NCBI GenBank assembly: GCA_030544215.1
Contig: JARZZO010000008.1
Location: forward strand, 25,149,614-25,213,613
Reading direction: 5' to 3'
From: Zantedeschia hybrid cultivar
Lineage: Eukaryota > Streptophyta > Magnoliopsida > Alismatales > Araceae
Length of the DNA: 64,000 nt
The notes under the pieces were generated by a model. That model was not told the origin of the DNA. It did no database searches and was given only the letters and a program-made list of their open reading frames with translations. Each line of letters starts with the position of its first letter. Within the stretch, counting starts at the first letter, position 1. Of the stretch, positions 13,601 through 25,500 are shown one piece after another. Both the position numbers and the translations under genes were made by a program.

Positions 13601-14457
13601 CCGAGTAACACATGGAAACCTAAACACCTTCTGACTTATGAATCAATTTTAGTTGGGAATAATTATTGTAAATTCTCAAATGGGAAAATCAACTCTTAAG
13701 GCGATGGAGGAAGGCATGTGTTTACATTTTATCTTACACATTCATCAAGAGCTGTTGACAAATGGTAGGACAATGGCTCTCTTCTTTAAAGGTTCACTAA
13801 TCGGCAGACATAGCAAGACATCTGAGGCTCCCTCCTCTGAGAGTTTGCCAATGGACAGTTATGACAAGATGTTTCAGGCTTCGTTCTATGAGAGATGGGC
13901 CAATTCTTCTAGAATATGAAATTCAGTTTGGCTTTCCTATGAATGTGGCCATAGCGCTGGTTTCCAACCTTCACCAAAATATAAAACCATTAGTGATTTT
14001 CCCTTAAATATATGCTCACTATGCTTTAACAAAATGAGATCAAGGTCATTGTTTTTTTATGCTACTTTTTATTTTCTTGTTCTAGCTATCTTACAAATCC
14101 TTCTTTGTTCTGAAGGAAGATTCTTCAAGTGCTTGACAGTCTTGATTGAATGCTTTATAGGTTGCTTGTCACAAAAACCTTCTCGAAGGCGATCCGTACT
14201 TAAAGCAGAGACTGTGCTTGCGTGATTCTTATATCACAACCCTCAATGTTTGCCAAGCATGTACACTGAAGCGCATCAGAGATCCCAATTTCCATGTGAA
14301 GGTAAGACCTCATCTGTCAAAGGAGATAATGGAGTCTGGGAAGACAGCTGCTGAACTGGTCAAGTTAAACCCCACAAGCGAGTATGCTCCTGGGTTGGAG
14401 GACACCCTTATCCTGACGATGAAGGGTATCGCTGCTGGCATGCAGAACACTGGTTGA
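4632..14457 (+). CDS. PPC: Phosphoenolpyruvate carboxylase, plant type (10 exons)
   Basis: This enzyme carboxylates PEP with bicarbonate to oxaloacetate in the cytosol (anaplerosis, pH and malate balance). Exons: 4632-4805, 5348-5739, 5907-5991, 7813-8035, 8376-8479, 8578-8665, 9042-9196, 10107-11105, 12882-13268, 14161-14457. All introns are GT-AG, and the joined frame is open for 967 aa, the usual length for plant PEPC. Visible landmarks are the phosphorylation motif EKMASIDAHLR (Ser13), LTAHPTQS with His174, GYSDSGKDAGRLSAAW (596-611), the active loop FHGRGGTVGRGGGP (634-647) and the C-terminus QNTG. IPWIFAWTQTRF carries Ala776, where C4 enzymes have Ser. The start at 4632 is chosen because it opens the conserved N-terminus; an in-frame upstream codon at 4617 does not fit. 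Unusual residues are VACHKN and RLCLRD in the last exon, where VAGHKD and RLRLRD are usual. Confidence 0.97.
6924..7262 (+). repeat. Tandem duplication, about 168-bp unit, in PEPC intron 3
   Basis: Two adjacent units (6924-7091 and 7092 to about 7262) share long stretches such as 'caaaactggtgagaactagg' and 'gctagctacatgggttcat', with scattered substitutions. The unit is not coding and lies wholly inside the 1.8-kb intron 3 (5992-7812). Confidence 0.85.
12690..12740 (+). repeat. T22 run followed by G-rich tract in PEPC intron 8
   Basis: A run of 22 T is followed by GTGGGGTGGGGGGGGGGTGGGGGG. The G tract has several runs of at least four G and could form a G-quadruplex in the pre-mRNA. It sits about 140 bases before the exon 9 acceptor at 12881. 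Confidence 0.8.
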
Positions 14458-14680
14458 AGCTGTTGTTAAACTTCATGAACGCCCCCACGCCCAACCCCCA
14501 AATGAACCCCTGTATTAAGGAGTGTGCCTTGCTTAAAGTATTGGTTAAAGAGTACCACAGAATGCTAGCCGAGGAACTTTAACTCGGGCTGGTTGCAATG
14601 TTCCTGTAGTATGTATGTGACGATGTAGTTATCTTTTTCAATATTATTTATGGGAAAGCATCCTATCGGCAGTAATCGGT

Positions 14681-14686
14681 AATAAA
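14681..14686 (+). terminator. Candidate polyadenylation signal of PEPC
   Basis: AATAAA lies about 225 bases after the PEPC stop codon. The distance is normal for a plant 3' UTR, but other weak signals surround it, so the assignment is tentative. Confidence 0.5.
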
Positions 14687-15220
14687 CTGATCACTGGCTA
14701 AATATTATTCCTCATTGCAGACTGTTTGATGTAGGATGAACTGAATGATACAGGATTATGAAACCATTCTATTGTAATAGACACAAGGACCTCCTTCACT
14801 ATTGTTAGCATTTTTCTTGGTTGCCCTCCATGGCAGCACCTTCAGCAGAGAAATCTGAACCATTATATTGGCTTTGTAAAGTAAAACATCCCCTCGACTT
14901 GGATCTCCCCCACCCCCCCAAAAAAAGAGAAAAAGAGAAAAAAATCCTTCAACCCTTCCGTCCCAACCCCTCTAGTTCCTCTTCTATTTCTGCCCTTAAC
15001 GACCAATCTTATGCCTTCGTAAGGAGCCTCTTGTGCCTTGGTGATGAGCCGCTGCTTTGATCAGCACTCCCTTCTATCTCTAATTATAAAACGTGCACCC
15101 ACCACCCCATCTACCTGCCATCTTGCACCATCGAGCTGCAGGTTCCAGCGCATCACAGGAGGGCTCCCTCAGCTGATCCATCACGTCTAAACCATCCTAA
15201 GTTTGTATATGTATATATAT
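14687..15220. other. Intergenic, no gene seen
   Basis: This is 3' flank of PEPC. It contains a C8-A6 run near 14911 and moderately GC-rich sequence at 15080-15190. No open frame here shows a domain or convincing coding character. Confidence 0.5.
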
Positions 15221-15653
15221 TCTACCTGAAAATCCCACATTTCGATTTCAAAAGAAAAATAAAAATCACCAAAAAAATTAAAATATTCAAATACCTTCAT
15301 CTAGGTTATTTCTCACTTCTTTAGATTTAATTTACTGTTGGATCGAAAAATTTAACCGTAGTCATCTAATCAAATGCATTGTTATTTGGAAATCAAAATT
15401 AAAATTCCATGTGATGGAATCAACCTTAAAGATTTTTTTTATTTTTTATTATTTTTTCAGTATTTTTAGACGTTGATTTTTTATGCATAGTCGATAGGAC
15501 AGCTTCAGTTGATTGTCATGATTGAACGGTGAAAATTAAAGTTCCGGAGATGTGATTAATTCTAAGAGGCCTATTTAAATATTTAAAAATTTATGAATTT
15601 TTTTTTTTCGCTTTACAATGGGGAAGGTGGATTTTTTAGGAGGGCCGCATCTA
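15221..15653. mobile_element. MITE family M1, copy 1
   Basis: The right end (about 15618-15653, 'gaaggtggatttttt..ggccgcatctaa') is the reverse complement of the left-end type seen in the next two copies (TAGATGCGCCCCACCTGAAAA). The left end begins at about 15221 with 'ctacctgaaaatccc' and appears to have lost its outer bases. The interior shares 'gtgaaaattaaa.ttccg' and a run of A/T with copy 3. No coding capacity and no certain target duplication. Confidence 0.65.
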
Positions 15654-16067
15654 ATGTTCTATCCGCATTTAGTAATATGTTTGCCAAGGTTTAGTCTGCT
15701 GGCAGCGGATTGTAACAAGGACCATCAGATGAAGACCTAATGGCCATGTTTTAAAAAAAAACTAAAAAAAGAAAAGAAAACAACAACAGGCATGGGTCAC
15801 GCGGAGGCGGAAACCACCCCGCGCGGTCGTCACGTGGGAGGGGCAAAGCACCCCGCGTGCTTGCGCTCCCAGTCATCCGATCTGTTGATCGGACAACTAT
15901 ATATATATACACTCATTTCTTTCTTTTTTCTCCGGCAGCCTTGACCCTTCCACGAAGTTTTGGTGCCGAAGCCTAAAAAGTGGCATATGCTCCCAGTGGA
16001 CTTAATCAGGGCAACACATAGTATCATATATACATATATATAGGATTCAACGCGTCCCACGGTGTAT

Positions 16068-16503
16068 CTAAATTAGATGCGCCCTCACCTGAAAACCTAC
16101 CCTCCCTATGTTAAAAGAAGTAATTTTTTTTATAAATTTTTAAATATTCAAATAGGTCCCTTATAGTTGATCCTATCTCCGGAACTTTAATTTTTACCGT
16201 CTTATCTTAAAAATCAACTGGAGCCATCCGATTGGGCACGTATCAAAAATAAATGTCTAAAAATATTAAAAAATAGTAAAAAAATAAAAAATTTGTCATG
16301 TTAGTCCTTAGGATTAATCTCATCTCGTGGGATTTTAGTTTTGATCTCCTACAGTTGATTTTGTTGATCGAACAGTAAAAATTAAATCCAGTAGGTTGGG
16401 AAATAACCTAGAGGGGAGTATTTGAATATTATAATTTTTTTGATATTTTTTATTATTTTTTAAAAAAATGAGATAGAAGATTTTCAGGTGGAGAGCATCT
16501 AAG
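16068..16503. mobile_element. MITE family M1, copy 2 (inverted)
   Basis: Terminal inverted repeats are visible: left 'tagatgcgccctcacctgaa' at about 16073, right 'ttttcaggtggagagcatct' at 16481-16500. The interior is in the opposite orientation to copies 1 and 3: its left half reads 'tccggaactttaatttttac', the complement of their right half. Confidence 0.7.
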
Positions 16504-16598
16504 CGCCGAAAGCGCATTATATCTGCCTCGATATAGATATATTATCTATGGGAGCATATATAACGTGCCCCGAGATGCATCTAACTTAGATGTGACCC

Positions 16599-16999
16599 TT
16601 AGATGCGCCCCACCTCGAAACCCTCCCTCCAGATTTAAAAAACATAAAAAATCACTAAAACATTTAAGATATTCAAATACCTTCCTCTAGATTGTCTCTC
16701 ACACTTTTGAATTTAATTTTTGTTGTCCAATTAATCAAATCAATTGTAGCCGTCCAATCAAATGCATCGTTTTTTTGATCAAAAGTAAAACTCCAGAAGA
16801 TGGGATCAAGATTGGATAGTGAAAATTGATTTTTGATACATGTCCAATCGAATGACTTCAGTCGATTGTTAAGATCGGACAGTGAAAATTAAAATTCCGA
16901 AAATGAGATCAATCTTAAAAGACCTATTTTAATATTTAAAATTTTATGATTTTTTTTTAAATAGAAAGACGATGGGTTTTCAAAGGGGGGCGCATCTAG
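16599..16999. mobile_element. MITE family M1, copy 3
   Basis: The left end 'tagatgcgccccacctcgaa' (from about 16599) pairs with the right end 'gggttttcaaaggggggcgc' followed by 'atctagg' (to about 16999). The interior aligns with copy 1 in the same orientation. Three copies within 1.8 kb suggest local hopping or insertion into one another's flanks. Confidence 0.7.
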
Positions 17000-18087
17000 G
17001 ACGTGTTGTGTGTGTGTATATATATCTTTGACTCCCACAACTTCATCCAGAGACCCCGTTAGATAGAAATATCAACAGAAATCAGCTTCCTTGCGCTTGA
17101 ACCTTTTCCAAAGACAATTTAATTAGCACAGGTTGCATGAAAAGAATGGCCAGCGTAGTACACTAATGACCATAATAGGTATTCCGGCCAACTTGTGCCC
17201 CATTAACTGAATACTTTAAAGAATTTAAACGGCTTTATGATATTATCTATTTCCTATAATCTGTACTCCATGGTCCTTTAGCAAGTTGCATGTCCATAAA
17301 TGAAATGGATATAACAATTTCTGATTCTATACCTGGACAGGGGAGATCCTTGAAGGTCCAATAACAGCCGGTTAACCCATGAGGCAGAGAGGCCCAGAGA
17401 GATGCAAGGCCCTGGAGGCAGCGCAGCCCACAAAGCCCAACAAAGACTTACGGTCACAATGAATCATGAGACACCAAGTCTAATAGCTTTGCTCCGTCCT
17501 AAGACAAGAGGCACACTACAGCTTTTCACCTCTACGATACCCATTTGTTATATTTATTAGAACTAGAAATGTTTGTTAGATTTGTCTTATATCTATTTTT
17601 TATTTCATCAAATAGTTGGAAGAGAAGTATTTTCCATCAAGGGTGTTAAATTTTTCATATATATCTAAGCGATGTAAGGTTAACAAAAATAAAGTATACT
17701 ATGAGTCTATCACTCTATCTTCCAAAGCTGGAAATGGGTTGGAAAGTCAAATCTCAAGGCACTACCAGGCTACAGCTAGCCTTAAGTCAAAATATGCTTT
17801 CATTTTGGATTTGATTTTTTTCTTTTTTGACTTGTATGAACTCAATATGCATAAAGCACAAAAATAGTTGACTAACCAAATTCCATCAACGTATTGTTCT
17901 ACTCTTGTTCAACATAGACCTCATGATGGTTGCCTTAAAGTACAGATAGAGTGTATGCTCTTATCTAAATGTGAAGAACTTGACAGCATAGATCACAATG
18001 TATGGCCAAGGCAAGCCAAACAAACTGCAAACTAGTGGTTTAGGTGTGGCATTAATGTTGAAGCTACGTATTTAACCCCATCTCTAA

Positions 18088-18475
18088 GTTTCGTTTGGTA
18101 TCGGAATAAAAATGAGTAGGAATAAGCAAAAGTCATCCTGATATAATTTATTCTTATCTTTATTCTTAGGTACGATTGACATGCAAGGGAATAAGAAAAA
18201 GGTTAATCCCGTTTTCCGTTTGGTGAAAACATAGCTAACAACTGGGATCATATAGTAGAAAAGATCTTTCTAAAAGGTAGGAAATAGGGTTAAGAGGTGA
18301 ATTAACTTATTCCACCTAAAAGGTGGAATAAGTTATCCTTGTTTCTAATTCCACTTTTAGGGTTAACCCTAATCCTCTTAATCCCTCTTATCCCCAGTGA
18401 AATTTAAGATACCAAACAAGAAACAAAATTGAAGTAGGGATACCTCTGAGCTATCTCAATATCAAACGGGACTTT
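18088..18475. mobile_element. Tourist/Harbinger-like MITE, copy 1
   Basis: The ends are inverted: left 'gtttcgtttggtatcg', right 'atatcaaacgggac'. Inside is a perfect palindrome, TAACTTATTCCACCT-AAA-AGGTGGAATAAGTTA, at about 18304-18336. A second, diverged copy lies at 44333-44690 near the CGL160-like gene. A 3-bp target duplication was expected but is not clean. Confidence 0.65.
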
Positions 18476-19397
18476 AGTGTATACTTAAAAACAAGAGAAG
18501 GATTTTTTGCATGTCTATCTTTTCTTGTGGAAAATTGGGGACGTTATACAAGCCAGATCTCCTCGTATCTCACATTAAGAGATTAACTTACACGTTAAAG
18601 AGATTGATGGTCATCAAAAACAGAAAGAAGAATTATATATCTTTATAAAAGGTTGTCACTCTAATTTCAGTGGAGGGAAGTGTCTAAGGTACTTTTCATG
18701 CAATGATCCATCCCTCCTGACACCAAAAGAAATGTGCTTTAGGTATGACCTCATTGTCCACCGCAAAAAGCAAAAGTAACCCGAAGAAAAGGTGGGCCCA
18801 GCTTGGAGACGAATCCCTGAAGTGACTCCTAACCGCTTTTGATGCCTGGCAACAAATAGAAATTGGTATATTTTTACCCTAATAAACAGGGATCTAAACG
18901 AGCCCGATTCTATGTCAGATCTAAAGTGAGTTTGTAATTTTATCTATTATCCTATCCATTTAGAAAGATGATTATAAATTAATAACCAATACACAATTAG
19001 GACCTTAGTGTACAGTATATATTTGGTTAGAAAAAAAAATGTGTTTATTACCTTATTCGTGTGCTTTGCAGATCGGTTTAGAAAAATTATCTATTAAATG
19101 ATGTGTGAATTAATTAATATAGTCAGTCGAATACGTATACCATCGATTACCATTTACATCACTACCATCAGAGGTCCTTAGCAGGAATAACATAGCGGGA
19201 TATGCGCTGGGCTTCATGTTGGAGTTGGACTGCCGATTAGGAGCCTTTTACATGGCGGCACGCACAATCCAGCGAGGGGTTTCTTTCTGTGTCTCCCTTG
19301 TGTGCTAGAACATGTTGTGATCATGGATCATACAAAAACCCAAGAGATGTGAGAAGTTGTCCGACCCAAGTTTTGGCAACATGGCAAGGGGGATGGT

Positions 19398-19690
19398 ATA
19401 ATGGCCGTGTTTGGCGCATTTTCCATTTGAAAGTATTTTTGTATTTTTATTTAATTATTTTTTATAAAAGTTATTGAATTTTGAAAGTCATTTATGTGAT
19501 ATTTTACTGGTGTGTTGACTTCTAACGAAAAGCTACAAGAAAAGAATTTCCAAAATTGAAGTTGTTATGAAATAGTTGACTTTTATAACAAATTAAAATT
19601 AATTATAACTTCTCTCTCTCAACTCATTATATGTAAGAAGCGGAAGTCAAAGATAACTTTCAAGTAAAAGTTTTGCCAAACACGTCCAAT
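19398..19690. mobile_element. Short MITE with 'GTGTTTGGC' ends
   Basis: Left end 'tggccgtgtttggcgcattt' and right end 'gccaaacacgtcca' are inverted repeats enclosing about 290 AT-rich bases without coding capacity. The target duplication is unclear, so the superfamily is undecided (hAT or Harbinger). Confidence 0.6.
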
Positions 19691-20902
19691 AAATTTGTTC
19701 TTCAAAATGACTTTTCTCAAAGTATTTATGCACTAAAATTGCAGTAGGTTCATATATTAATTTGTCTTGATATAGATGGGATTTCCTTCCCACATTCTCT
19801 ATTCGTAAGTTTGTTGAAGAGATTAGCTTCCTTCATGATTGGGATCTAGGCCCTTTAGAATTAGTACCCAAACATTAAAGAAATTGTGTTTTCCCTCTGG
19901 TTAATGACACAAGCTCTTCTATATCATATTAGAAGTAGTGGGAGATGGGATGAGGCCCAACCAGCCCGCATAGAGTGAACAAAACGAAAGAAGGGGTGAA
20001 GAAAGGAAAAGGTGCTACCTTTTCCTTGTTAATTATTTGTGGAAGGTCACCATTATTATTATTATAGAATTTGATAATTAACCAGGGAAGCAAGCAACAT
20101 GCCAATGCGACCTTTCCAATTCACCAAACCATTTCCCTCTTGTGTACAAGCCTAAATTTTAATATTGGCACAAAGGGAGACCAAAACGTACCCAAAAAGC
20201 ATAATCCTTCTCGTGGAAAAGAAAAGGGGATGCCCCTTTGGCTTATTTAAAGCTTGAAAGGTGGGTTAGACGATTAAATGCCGAGGAGTTCCTTCGCATT
20301 TGTTGGTGTGGAAGATTCTTCAATAAAGAAAAGAGACTGGCGTTGACACCCAAACTTGAATTCCGGCGTAAATAGTCACCCACTAGGGGAACTAATAAAA
20401 ATGGCCATGGGAGCAATCATATATTAACACTATTAACTAAGAATTGAGATCATTTACATTCTTCGGTAAATCGTATATAATAAATAAAGAAAAGAGAAGA
20501 AAGGTCAAAAACTGTCAAAATCCACTTGACCAACGTTTTCCTGAATTCAAAATTTTAACCCTCATCCTTCTCTCTTTACTGATCCTCTACGGTCTACCGA
20601 AGAACATAGAGAATCTCAACTCATTAATTAAACCCACCTAAACTAAACTTTGCCCTTCTCTTCCAAAGTAAGGGGGCACCATAGCACTAGCAAATAGACT
20701 AATAAAGAAGCAAATAAATAAAATAACATCCATAGGCAGGGGGGCTAGATTAATGGAGGCCCCCAGCTGCCACATCAAACCATTTGCTGATAAAGCATGG
20801 TGACAACCCCCTTCAGGTTCCTTTCACTTTTGGGCGGCTTTAGGCACTTTTGATGACATTATAGAGACGCAGAAATCCCTTGGCTTCTGCACTATTAGGC
20901 CC

Positions 20903-20910
20903 TTAAATAG
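20903..20910 (+). promoter_or_regulatory. Possible TATA-like box of the Dof gene
   Basis: TTAAATAG sits 107 bases before the ATG at 21017 and would place transcription start near 20935, giving a leader of about 80 bases. It is a weak match and nothing else supports it. Confidence 0.35.
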
Positions 20911-21016
20911 CATTCCAGCCTTCTCTCGTACTTACCCCTTCGGAGCTGTTGTTGGGCAAGCCGGGGCGCCCCCTTCGGCCCTGCAGCCTGCACCTCTCTC
21001 CCTCCTGATTCACTCC

Positions 21017-21478
21017 ATGGCCGACACGGGCATCAACGGGGATGTGCAGGGCTTCATGCTGTTCGGCACCAGAATCCCGACGGAGACAGGGCCGGTTAAG
21101 GGGGAGAAGGAGGGAGCCAAGGCGAAGGAGCTGGACGCCAACGAGAGGAGAGCGGCGGCGGGGGCGGTGGCGCTGCCGTGCCCGCGGTGCAAGAGCACGG
21201 AGACCAAGTTCTGCTACTTCAACAACTACAACGTCAACCAGCCCCGCCACTTCTGCAAGGGGTGCCAGCGCTACTGGACCGCGGGCGGCACCCTCCGCAA
21301 CGTGCCCGTGGGGGCCGGGCGGAGGAAGGCCCGGCCGTCCTCGCACGAGGGCTGCTGCGTCTTGGAGTACTCCCCCGGGCTGGTGGAGGAGACGTCCGTG
21401 GTGGAGCAGTGGCTGCTGAGCCGGGATCTTCCCACCAAGAGGCCTAACCATGGCCTTGCCAGTAGATTCCGGGGATGA
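21017..21478 (+). CDS. Dof zinc-finger transcription factor (DOF1.5/COG1-like)
   Basis: This is a plant-specific nuclear DNA-binding protein; Dof proteins bind AAAG cores. It is a single exon of 153 aa. The Dof finger starts at Cys55: CPRC at 55-58, then CKGC at 80-83, which is the family's C-X2-C-X21-C-X2-C spacing. It is followed by QRYWTAGGTLRNVPVGAGRR. An N-terminal GFMLFG segment and a C-terminal acidic/VEQW plus DLPTKRP segment resemble the short DOF1.5/COG1 group (light and circadian signalling in Arabidopsis). The group is chosen by these motifs and the short length, from memory. The coding region is strongly GC-rich, so long antisense frames are shadows. Confidence 0.93.
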   Translation: MADTGINGDVQGFMLFGTRIPTETGPVKGEKEGAKAKELDANERRAAAGAVALPCPRCKSTETKFCYFNNYNVNQPRHFCKGCQRYWTAGGTLRNVPVGAGRRKARPSSHEGCCVLEYSPGLVEETSVVEQWLLSRDLPTKRPNHGLASRFRG

Positions 21479-21820
21479 CAAGTGGTGGTACTTGTTTTGG
21501 AGCTGCAAGGGGAAGTGTCACCTTCTTCTTCCTACCAAGATTTGATCCACTGCGAAGTACTTAATACTCTTGTAGCGCTTGGTATGTACAGATTGCTCTC
21601 TTGTAATCATGTACTCATGCACTGTAATAGAACGTCATGTCCTTCTGTGGAAATATCTTTGGCCGCACCATGCTGATGAAAGCAAGCTCTTCCCTTCGGT
21701 CATGATTCATGACCTAGCAAGCTTCTTCTGAATCAGATTACATGTAAAGGCAGGTACTGCAAAATGCACATATGTCGTTCTGAGATGCCCAGAACGGGTA
21801 CTGTGAAACTATTGAACCTT

Positions 21821-21823
21821 AAT

Positions 21824-21875
<52 letters not shown>
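21821..21875 (+). repeat. AATAAA signal merging into an (AT)24 microsatellite
   Basis: AATAAA at 21821-21826, about 340 bases after the Dof stop, is a plausible polyadenylation signal. It runs directly into an uninterrupted AT repeat (21827-21875), which is probably length-variable. Confidence 0.7.
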
Positions 21876-21877
<2 letters not shown>

Positions 21878-22430
21878 ATGCTTTGTGAAACTGCATGTGA
21901 ATCTCAAATGGAAAGGCTCCCGAAGAATTGTAGCTAACTCTTCTTTAGCGGCAGCATTTAGTATCCTTTAATTAGGATAAGCCATACCCATATCGATCCT
22001 TCTCATGGGGCAAATTAACCTTGTCAAAGATTTCAGATATAGGACTGTAATACCATTTATCTGAACGTTTCGGACGAAAAAGAACATTGATCACTAGTGC
22101 TGCATGCGAAATTTATATTGAAACGCTAGCTAGACCTTACGTACAAATAAAGCATCAGATATTCTCATAATTCGCTTTTAGGAACAGAAATCCTTCCACA
22201 AGAAGACCTGCAGGCTGCAGGGACGAAAAAGGCCGGCTAATAAACCGTTCTATTTCCTATGACACCAATTTATATATGGACATTAAAACAGACATCAAAA
22301 CAAAAATAGACACACAAGGACACAAAGTACTGCATTTAAATTTTGGTAACACTATTGCAATAAAGAGTGTATTTTTTTTATCATTTTTAAACGTGCAATG
22401 TCTTCAAATAACGTTAAAAAAAGAAGAAAT

Positions 22431-22592
22431 CGGATCCCCTCAGTATATTGGCTGACCGAGTTCAGGCAGTGCACTGGAGGGGGGAAGGGGGGGCGTCGAG
22501 CTTTTCAACTCGGCGAGAAACTTTTTTTCAAAAATTTGACCTCCCCTTTAGTGCACTGACTGAGCCAACGTACCGAGGGGAACGGATCTCCT
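22431..22592. repeat. Foldback element, about 160 bp
   Basis: Imperfect inverted arms at about 22431-22481 and 22540-22592 share 'cagtgcact', 'ggct.a' and 'cccctc.gta' blocks in opposite orientation, around a roughly 60-base loop. There is no coding capacity. It looks like a small MITE or a hairpin from an inverted duplication. Confidence 0.6.
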
Positions 22593-25500
22593 CAAAAAAT
22601 CATTTTCCTCTTCCTATTATCAAAAGGGTACTCATGCAAAAATTCGCCCGTTCCTCATCCAAGCCAAGAGTGGATTCCCAAACATCGGCACCAAACAACA
22701 CTGTTATTTTTTGTGCTGCCACCCTGAGGATAGCAAGATGCAGTGTTCAGGATTACATAATTCGGACAGCAAGCACCCGGCAAGTGGGAGAAGATTCCCC
22801 CATAATATCAACTCCACCAAATAACACATACAAATCTGGTTCCTGGGATTGCACCACGTTCTTGCCGCACATACTTATACCCGGGACCAGAAAAACACAA
22901 CATTTCTCCAGTTCGGCATATAACCGGAATTATGACGAAGCCGAACAGACGTCAGTCACTAGCTGTATGTTGAACTATTCATGTTCAAATCTCGGTTTCA
23001 CTCGCCTCAGCAATTGTTAATTAAAAATCGAGTGAAATCATGACCTGATTGGTCATGGTCTTCATATGGAAGCCTCTAAGAACACAAAAAGGCTACCGGT
23101 GGATCATGTAGGTACTTCATCTGCTAGGATCAAGAAAGCATGCATGATAAGCTGGAAACCAACGTATATATGTTCTTCCATTTGTATCCTGCTCTAGCTT
23201 TCACAACTTAATACCTATCTAGTTTGAGTCCAGATCTTGTTAGTGCAAATTTAGTTGAGACTCGATGAGTGCAGAGAGAGGGGAGAAAGTTTTTCAAATT
23301 CACCTCTCATTGAGAATGAGGAATGTTGCGCATGAGAGAGTCTTTACTGATCCTCTACGTGCAATAAATCCTTCTTTTTTCCCAAATCTTCTCCTCTTTG
23401 CACTAATTGAGTTCAGTTTAATCTTGTACTTATTAGAAAACCTTTAGAGAGAGATTGCCTAGTAATCCGAATATTTTGTTCCAATTTTATATCAGCAGCC
23501 AACCGCAGACCGCGAGATGCCCTCGCCATTCCCAGATGCTGAGAGCTCCAGCAGGTGAGACGTCGTTTGATCCTTTGATTAATCTGGAAGCGCGACAGCT
23601 TGTTGGGCCCCCCAGCTGCAGATAATATTTTGTGCTCAGTCAACCCCCTTTAGGTGAGGAAGGGGAAGGGAGGAAGGAGAAACCACCGTTAAACGAGGAA
23701 ATTAAGAGATCTCAGTAACATTTTCATATTGTTCCTGTACAAACGTACGTCCTGAGCTAATAAACATATTTTTGGTCCTAACTGTCCCCTCCATCAAATG
23801 TCTCGTTGCCGAAGAACATGTTGTGGCAGCCAAGGTGATGCCAAGATCATACAAGAAAATTTTCATGCAGCTACAGTGTAGAGATTTCAGCATATGGGCA
23901 TGGATAAGGACTAGGTTCAACAAGGGTGGAGAGAGATCTAGAGAGTCCTCCTCCTTAAATGGTGTTGTATGTGTACATAATAGAATGAGAGATACTTAGT
24001 GCACACTATTCTAATGTACACTACTGTCATTTGGCTTATACACTGAATAGATGTGTAGTTGGGTGATCTCCATCAATTCACAGTTGGGTGGATGATATAC
24101 TTATCTACATTGACAAAAACATAAGGTGTGCAACATAATTATGTGCACTAAGAATTTCTCTAATAGAATAGATGTTTAATTATGTTTAGTTACACTTTTG
24201 CCGGGAAGCGGATTCCCTCTGTCACTTTGGCGGATCCGAACTCCTGCCGGCTCCAGTGGTCGTATTGTGTTGAGAAAAGTTGAGAAAAGGGTACTTAAAA
24301 TAATCACACTTGCGTTTATATCTTGTGTTTTATATATTCTGGCAAATAGCTCTTTTCAGGTATGGCAGTCACCATCAGAGTTGCCAAGTAATACCAGCAT
24401 TTGGTTGGATGTCTCAAGTTTATCATGAGATAAGAGTTCACTGCAATAAAGATTGTCTTAGGGGCATTCCCCAGGTACAAATAGCATTTTCCATAGCGAC
24501 AACCGATGACCATGAAAAAAGTGCAATCAATCAGATGACATCATAGAGTTGAAAAAGGTAGAAGAGGAGGAAAATTTAACTTAAAAAGAATGATAAAAAT
24601 TGAAGGGAGAACTCAGAGAAGAGGAAGAGGAGGATGGTGAGAGAGAAGAAATAAAAAAATTACATTTATTTTTATATTTTATTATATAGATCAGTTAGCA
24701 AAGTTGACAAAATGGGGTCTAGGGGTCCAGCTTTGATTTTTGACTAGGTATGCATCCATACTCTAGGTAGTCAGTTATGCTTAAGAGTGGATTGTATATT
24801 AAAATGCATTAAATTCATTCTTTGGCTGGTGGGTACATCATTTCTACTTGGCAACTTTATCTCTTTTCTTTATCCACAAGGGTTTAAATTTTTAGGAATT
24901 TGTAAAAAAAATCACACCTTGGTCACCTGAGCTTAAATTCAACATTTAATTAAGAAGACGTATATAGCGGTCTTTGCCAACTGATCTCATGAGATTTTCA
25001 GCAATTAAACCATATCCTAAAGAAAGTTAGCTAAGTTATTGAGAAAGTTGACTTTAAATAACTAGCTAGTCTGATGAAAAACCAAGCCCTTATTGCTTTC
25101 ATTAGACCTTAGCCAGCTCTAAATTGATAGGACAACATGGCCATGATGATAAACTTTGTTTTGTCGGGTTTTGTGTCACAGATCAGGTAATGGAGTTAGC
25201 AAGCTGTAATGACAGCCATACTTAATTAGTGGAAAAACTAATTGTTGTGAAGACTATGCATTTATAATGTGCGATATATATTCTCCTCTAAAAAAACTGC
25301 ATCGGGTCAACGTCCGTAATTTGTCTTTCACATGCACAGACAGATTAATTGGATCTCTTCCTTCTATTTGTTTAGTTTAAATTTCAGAGCATGTGTCCAG
25401 TGCTCATTCATAACCTCTTCATAGATTTAATGGAAAGATTTTTCATCTATATGTCCTAAAAAAATTTGTTATTTGACGCCTATATCCCTGAAGCATCCTA

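Larger units (their letters stand above)
17000..20902. other. Intergenic DNA with MITEs, upstream of the Dof gene
   Basis: No gene is recognised. Two MITE-like elements (18088-18475 and 19398-19690) are annotated separately. The rest is AT-rich, with short homopolymers and microsatellite fragments such as (GT) and (TA) at about 17004-17026. The last few hundred bases before 20903 are presumed Dof promoter. Confidence 0.5.

Noticed and set aside
20903..21508. 201-codon minus-strand frame and other frames over the Dof gene
   Set aside because: They are shadows of GC-rich Dof coding sequence; no domain and no conserved residues.
22448..23020. 190-codon open frame
   Set aside because: It overlaps a foldback arm, has no domain, and its composition looks non-coding.
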